Assembly: GCF_020360975.1 (NCBI RefSeq)
Contig: NW_025408671.1
Location: 4,960,001-5,024,000 of the forward strand
From: Hirsutella rhossiliensis
Taxonomy: Eukaryota > Ascomycota > Sordariomycetes > Hypocreales > Ophiocordycipitaceae
Length of the DNA stretch: 64,000 nt
Direction: 5' to 3'
Both the position numbers and the translations under genes were made by a program. This document shows, piece by piece, positions 58,226-64,000 of this stretch. Numbering within the stretch: position 1 is the first letter of the stretch; each line of letters starts with the position of its first letter. The notes below the pieces were generated by a model. It saw nothing but the letters and a program-made list of their open reading frames with translations. It was not told where the DNA came from and searched no databases.

Positions 58226-60331
58226 GTAGGAGGTCTATTATAAAGTCTATCTATATATATATATAGAACTAGTTAGGCACCGGAAGCTACTTAAGTAGCC
58301 CCTTAAGCTATACCCTTTAAATCTTAATACGGCTATAAATATCGTAGTTATAGAGGAAGCGGCGAACGTAGTACTATAGGAGGGGCTAGTAAAAATCCCT
58401 TACGAGGCCTACTACTATGCCCTGCCGACCTAGGTAGCCTACGATATTAAAGTTATAGACGAGCTAGACTAGCTTCCCTTAGAGCTCGTTCCGTTTATCT
58501 AGCTCCGGCGGTCTATCTTTCTCCTTAGCTTCTATAGTATATAGCGCGCCCGGTACCTATAGTCTCCCCCGCTAACGTAAATGCCCTTATAGGTCGATAT
58601 AATAGTCGGCTACTTATACCTTTAGCTTTAGCTTCGGATTAAGGCGTTAAGCGCTAGACTTAATAGCGCGGCGTACGCTCTTATAAGTACGGTCTAGAGA
58701 CGATATCCTATCCTATAAGCGTTAAAGGACCTTATCTTAGAACACCCGCGCTATACGCGCCCCTAGGCCGGTCTATCCCTCCTTACCGGACCGAGGTAAA
58801 AGTATAAGGGAAAGCTTATCTATTAGCACCGCGCCTCCCTCTACTAAGGAAGCTCCTATATAAGTCCGTAGCGCCTCTTATAAGATAAGCTATAGATCCC
58901 GGGCCTTAATATCTACTCCCGTTAGCCGGTCTTAATCCCTCTAGAAAAGTATATCTAGGACTATAGAGTCCTACCTTAGCCGGTACTTAATTAAGAAGTT
59001 AAAGCGTAAGAGATACTCCGCTTAGCGGGCTTACTACTTTAAGAGGTGCTAGCGAGTTATAAAGTACTCGAGGTTCCTATAGTTTATAAGAACCTCGAAG
59101 CTCTTATAGCTCTAGAGCTCTGCTTACTATTACTTAAGGTAGCTAATAATCGCTAATATCTCTTTATTATAAATAGCGTAATTCCGCTTTACTAAGGTTA
59201 GCTTATAAGAGTAGAACGCTACTAGTTACTTCCGCCTATCTACTTCCTAAGAGAGCGTTCCTTTAAGTACCTAGCCGCTATAGTCTACTTTAACTAATAT
59301 AGACCTATCGAAGTCTTACTAAAGTAGTACTAAGGCTTATATAAATAGGTCCTTAAGCGTATAGAACGCTCCTTCTTATATAGGCCCTTAATAAAAAGCG
59401 GTCTACTTCCTAGTAATCTTATTTAAGGGTATTATAATATAAGAGAAGCCCTTAATAAATATCTTATAATAGTTCGCGAACCTAAGGAAGCTCTATACGC
59501 TTATCTAAGTAGTTAAGGCCGCTTAGTCTTAAATTACCTAGATCTTTATAGGATCCGCTTATATACCTACGCTTATATAGATAATAAAGCTTAGGTACTT
59601 AACCTTCTTAACCTTAAATTTATACTTATCTAGGTTAAGGTAGAGCCTATAAAGTTAAAGGCGCTTTAGGACTCTTTATACTTTTTATATATAGTCCTTA
59701 TAGGAGCCGCTTATATAGATAAAGATATTATCTATATATATAAAGGTAAACTTATTAAGGAAGTCCTAAAGTATATTATTAATATAACGCTAGAAGGTAG
59801 CGGGCGCTCCTAAGAGGCCGAAGGGCGTTATAAGCTACTTAAATAAGCTGTAGTATATATAGAACGCTGTCTTTTACTTATTACCCTTTAAGATCTATAC
59901 TTTATAGAATACTTATTTAATATCTAGCTTTATAAACTACTTTGCTTTTAAGAGGTTATAGAGCGTATCTAAGATTAAGGGTAAGGGGTAGCGGTTTAGC
60001 CTTATAATTACGTTTAAAGCTTAATAGTCGTAATAAAACTATATCTTGCCCCTTAATTTATATATAAATAAGACTAGCGCTCCTACTTTAAAGCTACTTA
60101 CTTAAATAAAACCCTTATTTAGGAGGTCCCTTAGCGTCTTCTTTAGTACTAGTAGCTCCGCGTATAATATACTATATAGCGGTCCGAATAGTATAGGTAG
60201 TTCTTACCCCTTCTTATTAGTATAGAGTTTAATCTTATAGTTTACCCTTAGCTTATATAGGTTAAGCTTATCCGCTTCCTAGGACTTAAATAGTAGTAGA
60301 AGGTTATAGAAGCGCTTTAGTATTTACTACT

Positions 60332-60900
60332 TATAAGGAACGGTGTTCCTACTATAAATAAAGCAGCTATAATATACTCTCCTGATTATATAAGCCGATA
60401 AGTAGTATATTAATTATAGATAAAATCTTATCCTATAGAGCAAGAATCGCTCGTTATTTTACATATCATTATATATTAAACGGGTTACCGGTTATCGTAT
60501 AATCGGGAATCGAAGGAACAGAGCTAGCTTAGAATGCTAGCTAAGACCTCTTAAGAATACCGGCACGACCAACCTCCTTTAAACACGAATATCAGAGGAA
60601 CCAAGACACTTCTAGATTTACTCGAGGTATTACGGAATTCCCTAGTCTTAGGGCTATACGGCAGCCTAAATCTAGTCCCGAAAGGTTCTTCCGTTCAGCT
60701 ACAATTGTCTATATAAGACAGTATGTCCGCTAGTAGATAGAGAGAGAATCATTAACTTTAATACCTCTTCTATACACTAATACACTACTAATAAATTTCG
60801 TTGAAAATCCTACCTTATACTCCTTCTTCCCCTCTATTACGTAGTCTTACGTGATTCCTTGATTTCCTAAAATTCCGCTTTTGCTTATATACCTTAAGAG
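60332..60900 (+). repeat. Copia-2 5' LTR
   Basis: About 568 bp, TATAAGGAAC...CCTTAAG. Keeps several CA/TG (for example 60440-60480 and 60560-60640). The solo LTR at 27067-27634 is its inverted counterpart of the same length. It replaces the chromovirus J3 sequence that should continue to the right. Confidence 0.85.
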
Positions 60901-60914
60901 GTTATAAGCCCGGC
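60901..60914 (+). promoter_or_regulatory. Copia-2 primer-binding site, half tRNA-iMet type
   Basis: GTTATAAGCCCGGC next to the 5' LTR. With one TG restored it complements the initiator tRNA-Met anticodon stem-loop (GCCGGGCTCATAAC) over 14 bases. Same site as in Copia-1. Confidence 0.65.
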
Positions 60915-63900
60915 TTACTCCTTTTAAGCCGGGAAATTAACTACTTATACCTTTGAAATTCCTCGTCGAAATATTCAATTAAAATTCCTTTCGAAATTCC
61001 CCCTAACTTCTTTTACCTTCCTACGCTCTTAAACTCCCGTCTAAACTTCTCGATCCCTATAAACGAAATAATACCGAATTTATATAAAATAGGTAGATAG
61101 AAAGAATATAAATTCTCTAGACTTAAGGGAAATTTAAATTATACTCTTTAGACTACGAGGATAAGAGCTATCCTTACTAAGGAAAAGCTTATCGCTACCT
61201 TAGAGTAAGAAAATCATATAAAGACTATAGAAGCTTTATCCTAGATTTTTCTTTAAGTTAAAGATAGCCCTTTAATACAAATTAAGTATTTAATAAATGC
61301 TAAAGCTGCTTAGGATAAGCTTATAAAGCTATATAATCCGTCGAATTTCTCGTTAAATTATTTGCTTATAAAGCAGCTCTTTAATCTTAGTCCCTCGGGC
61401 TCTAATTTAGAGAAATACCTTTATAAGGTAAAAGAAATCTACGAGGATTTAAAATCCTATAACATAGAAATTCTAGAAGTTATCCTTATAGCATAGATTC
61501 TTAATTGCCTTAATAAGGAATTTAGAAGCTATATTATAAATATTACGTAGAGCCTTAGGTATAATTCTACGGCGTTTACCCTCGAATCCCTAACAGCTAG
61601 TCTTTTAGACGAAGCTAGAAGAATAGAGGATATAGATAAATCTTCGGAGAAAGCCTTCTTAATACGAAGGAAGCCTTAGAAATCCTATAGAAATTCTATA
61701 GATACTCCTTATTATAAGGAATGCAAAAAACCAGGGCATTTTATAGTAAATTACTATAAATTATACCCGAATAAGGCTCCTGCTTATTAGGTTTTAAATA
61801 AAGGAAAGAAGGACGATAGGACTCGAATTTCTAAGAAGAGAAAATCTTCTTCTTTATCTTCTTCTTCTAAGAAGAAATCCCCTTCTAGTAGTGTTTCTAC
61901 TACTAATAAAAGAAGGAAGGCTCGAATTATAGAGCTAGAGTCCGATTTAGACGATAGTAATAAGGTCTCAAATATAGCTTTATAAGAAAATATAGACCTA
62001 GATATCGACCGTATAGACCTTTCTAGGGCTCCGACCCCTATATAAACGTCTAAGGATTTAGAGGTAATTTTAACCTCTATAAATACCTATATAGTAGAAG
62101 CTAATAAAGACTCTCTTTTAGGACCTCTAGAAGCCTCGATTCCTAGAATAAAGGAGTTAGTCTTAAAGGTAAGAGAAGGAGGATTTCCTAGTTATAAGAA
62201 TAAAAGGATCTTTAATTTTATATATAATACCGGAGCTACTAGGTATATAGTATCCAATAAGAATTTCCTTATTAACTATAAAGAAATTAAGTCTAAAGTT
62301 TACTAGGAAAAGCTTCCTTTATATTAGTAAAGGAAAGGGGACTTAGTATTTAAGTTCCTATATAGTAGAAAAGGTATATCCTTCGAGACTGCTTTTATAT
62401 ACCCGAATTAGGGTAAATATACTATCCTAATCTTATTTTAATAATACCTATGCCTTAATAGGAGGAAATAAAGTCCTTTTATTAGATAATAAGGCTAAGG
62501 TCCTTACTAAAGGATTTCTTAGAAATAAATTATATTATATTCCTATAGAACCTTTATTAAAAAGCCAATTAATCCTTATTACGTCTTTAAAAGCAAAGGA
62601 TATAGATTTTTATACTTAGTACTTACGCTTAGGGCATATAAATAGTAGGGCTATTTTAGAAATATTAAAAAGATATAATAAGGATATAAAAATACCTTTA
62701 AAAGAGGAAAATAAAATAAGGTAATGCGAAATATATATTAAAGCTAAAGCAACGAATAAGGTTAATAAATAACCTTTGTATAAGTCTTATTCTTATTTAG
62801 AAAAAATAGTATTAGATATTTAGGGGCTAATTAAAGTGCCTACTTATAATAAATATTACTATTATATTTCTTTCCTAGACGTAGGAACCCGATATCTAGA
62901 AATATACCTTCTTCAAAAAAGAAGCTCTAGATAGGTTCCTAGAATTTAAAAATAGGGTAGAAAATAACCCTAAAAATACTAGGATTAAAGAAGCATTTTC
63001 TAATAATACTAAAGAATTTATATATAAAATAAAGCTCTATTGCGAAAAAGAAGGAATTACCTTTAATTCTAGTCCTCTAAGGACGCCGGAATCTAATAGT
63101 AGAATAGAAAGAATAAATCGTACTATATTAGAAAAAGTACGAGCTCTTTTATTTACTGCTAGGCTTCCTAAATATCTATAAGGAGAAGCTGTTTTAATAG
63201 CTACCTATTTATATAATAGATTACCGTATTCTACGATAGGATTTAAAGTCCTATAGAAAAGAGGATAATATAATACTACCCTTTAAGACCTTAAATAAAA
63301 TTAAGACCTTCGGAAGCCTTATATATTATAAGAATAAAGACCTTAAAGATAAGCTAGATAATAGAGCTTTTAAGGGAATAATAATAGGCTATTTAGAAAA
63401 TGCATATAAAATCTAGGATTTTTCTAAGAAAAAGATTACTATCTCTAGAGATATTACTATACTAGAAAATAAATTTATAAAAAGTCTAGAAATCTCTAGT
63501 AGTAATAATACCTTTAATTTTAATTCTATTCTAAATAAAGATAAGCTAGGAAGCTATATCCCTATAGAGGAAGCTACTAGAGAACCTAGAGATAAAAGTC
63601 CCTCGCCCTTTATAGAAGAAGAGTCTCTAAATAACGATCCTATTCCTACTATTAGTAAAATAGTAGTAGAATTACCTAAGAAGCTAGAAGGGTTCGATTC
63701 TAACTATATCGAATACCCTAACGTTAATTTATTTTTAAACTATGATTTTATAAAGTTAATTCTAGCTAGTATAGAAAATCAGGATCTAAAAACTCTAAAG
63801 ACCTATAAATAGGTAATAAATAGCCCTAAAATAGTATTTTAGAAAGATACTATAATTAAGGAAATTATCTAGCTAATTAAATATAAAACTTAGGAATTTT

Positions 63901-64000
63901 CCTACCTCCTTAGGGATAGGGAGGCTATAGGAGGCCGCTAGGTCTATACTATTAAGAAGGATAGTTAAAATAATATAATAAAATATAAAGCCCGTTTCGT

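Larger units (their letters stand above)
54162..60331 (-). mobile_element. Ty3/Gypsy chromovirus J3, pol (RIPed), split by element K and cut by Copia-2
   Basis: The most complete chromovirus. Minus-strand reading through stops gives RT (ALVLFIYKLRGKIWF near 60040-60095, YIDDIFIY as YIDNIFIY near 59715-59745), then RNase H and integrase down to 54650, and a clear chromodomain at 54520-54330 (EVKEIWAARW...WEVLVKWRGY...WEPIREF). Chromodomains on Gypsy integrases are known to steer insertion toward H3K9-methylated heterochromatin. The element is interrupted by K (55367-58225) and loses gag and its 5' LTR where Copia-2 begins at 60332. Confidence 0.85.
60332..64000 (+). mobile_element. Copia-2 retrotransposon, 5' LTR to start of RT (runs off the window)
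   Basis: A second Copia family. LTR at 60332-60900, primer site at 60901-60914. Read through stops: Gag; zinc knuckle at about 61695-61750 (YYKECKKPGHFIVN, first Cys lost as TAT); protease at about 62215-62245 (NTGAT where DTGAT is expected); GAG-pre-integrase near 62625-62650 (LRLGHIN); integrase with FLDVGTRYLE near 62870, NTKEF near 63000 and TPESNSRIERINRTILEK near 63085-63140; ATYLYNRLPY near 63205; then the RT start (KYKARF near 63980). Fewer stops per kb than Copia-1, so probably younger. Protein-coding order is complete to the window edge but inactive. Confidence 0.9.

Overview
The window looks like a transposon graveyard from a filamentous ascomycete (Pezizomycotina) with strong repeat-induced point mutation (RIP). 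Outside two islands, CA and TG dinucleotides are almost absent and TA is everywhere: the first 60 bases hold no CA, no TG and eleven TA. CpG stays common. This is the mark of C-to-T change in CpA on both strands. It turns Gln and Trp codons into stops, so the old element proteins can be read only by reading through TAG/TAA. No intact transposon gene was found.

Layout. 1-7.05 kb: truncated Copia-1, an LTR fragment, a 186-bp solo repeat, two copies of a short MITE, and the 5' part of a Tad-type LINE (minus). 7.06-11.37 kb: the only large stretch of normal composition, with two hAT transposase relics in permuted order, a 15-bp minisatellite, a small RNase III-domain gene and an unrecognised minus-strand pseudogene. 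11.4-15.2 kb: unassigned RIPed DNA and the 3' part of a Ty3/Gypsy chromovirus. 15.2-21.5 kb: a near full-length LINE with poly(A) tail. 21.5-24.3 kb: a second chromovirus fragment. 24.8-25.5 kb: a tRNA-derived SINE with a 17-bp target duplication. 26.7-46.0 kb: a four-level nest of insertions. 46.0-47.4 kb: a solo Copia LTR and a 571-bp miniature LTR element. 47.5-52.4 kb: a Copia-1 fragment split by two nested TRIM-like elements. 53.9-60.3 kb: a chromovirus (minus) split by a non-autonomous LTR element. 60.3-64 kb: the 5' part of Copia-2, running off the window.

The nest can be rebuilt from target-site duplications. TRIM-like E4 (26734-45975) contains a solo Copia-2 LTR, TRIM-like E1 (28157-42655) and SINE F2 (42863-45140). 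E1 contains Copia-1 B (29847-42471), which contains an inverted Copia-1 C (34414-40693). SINE F2 contains a Tc1/mariner element. Removing the inserts leaves about 1.87 kb for each of three interrupted TRIM-like copies, matching the uninterrupted copy E2 (1878 bp).

The points most worth following are the TRIM-like families with shared termini (177-, 185- and 186-bp repeats), a conserved reading frame running antisense to pol downstream of the chromodomain in three chromovirus copies, the non-autonomous LTR element whose two LTRs record RIP entering from outside, and the SINE family. I see no CRISPR, no ordinary rRNA or tRNA gene, and no cellular operon-like system.
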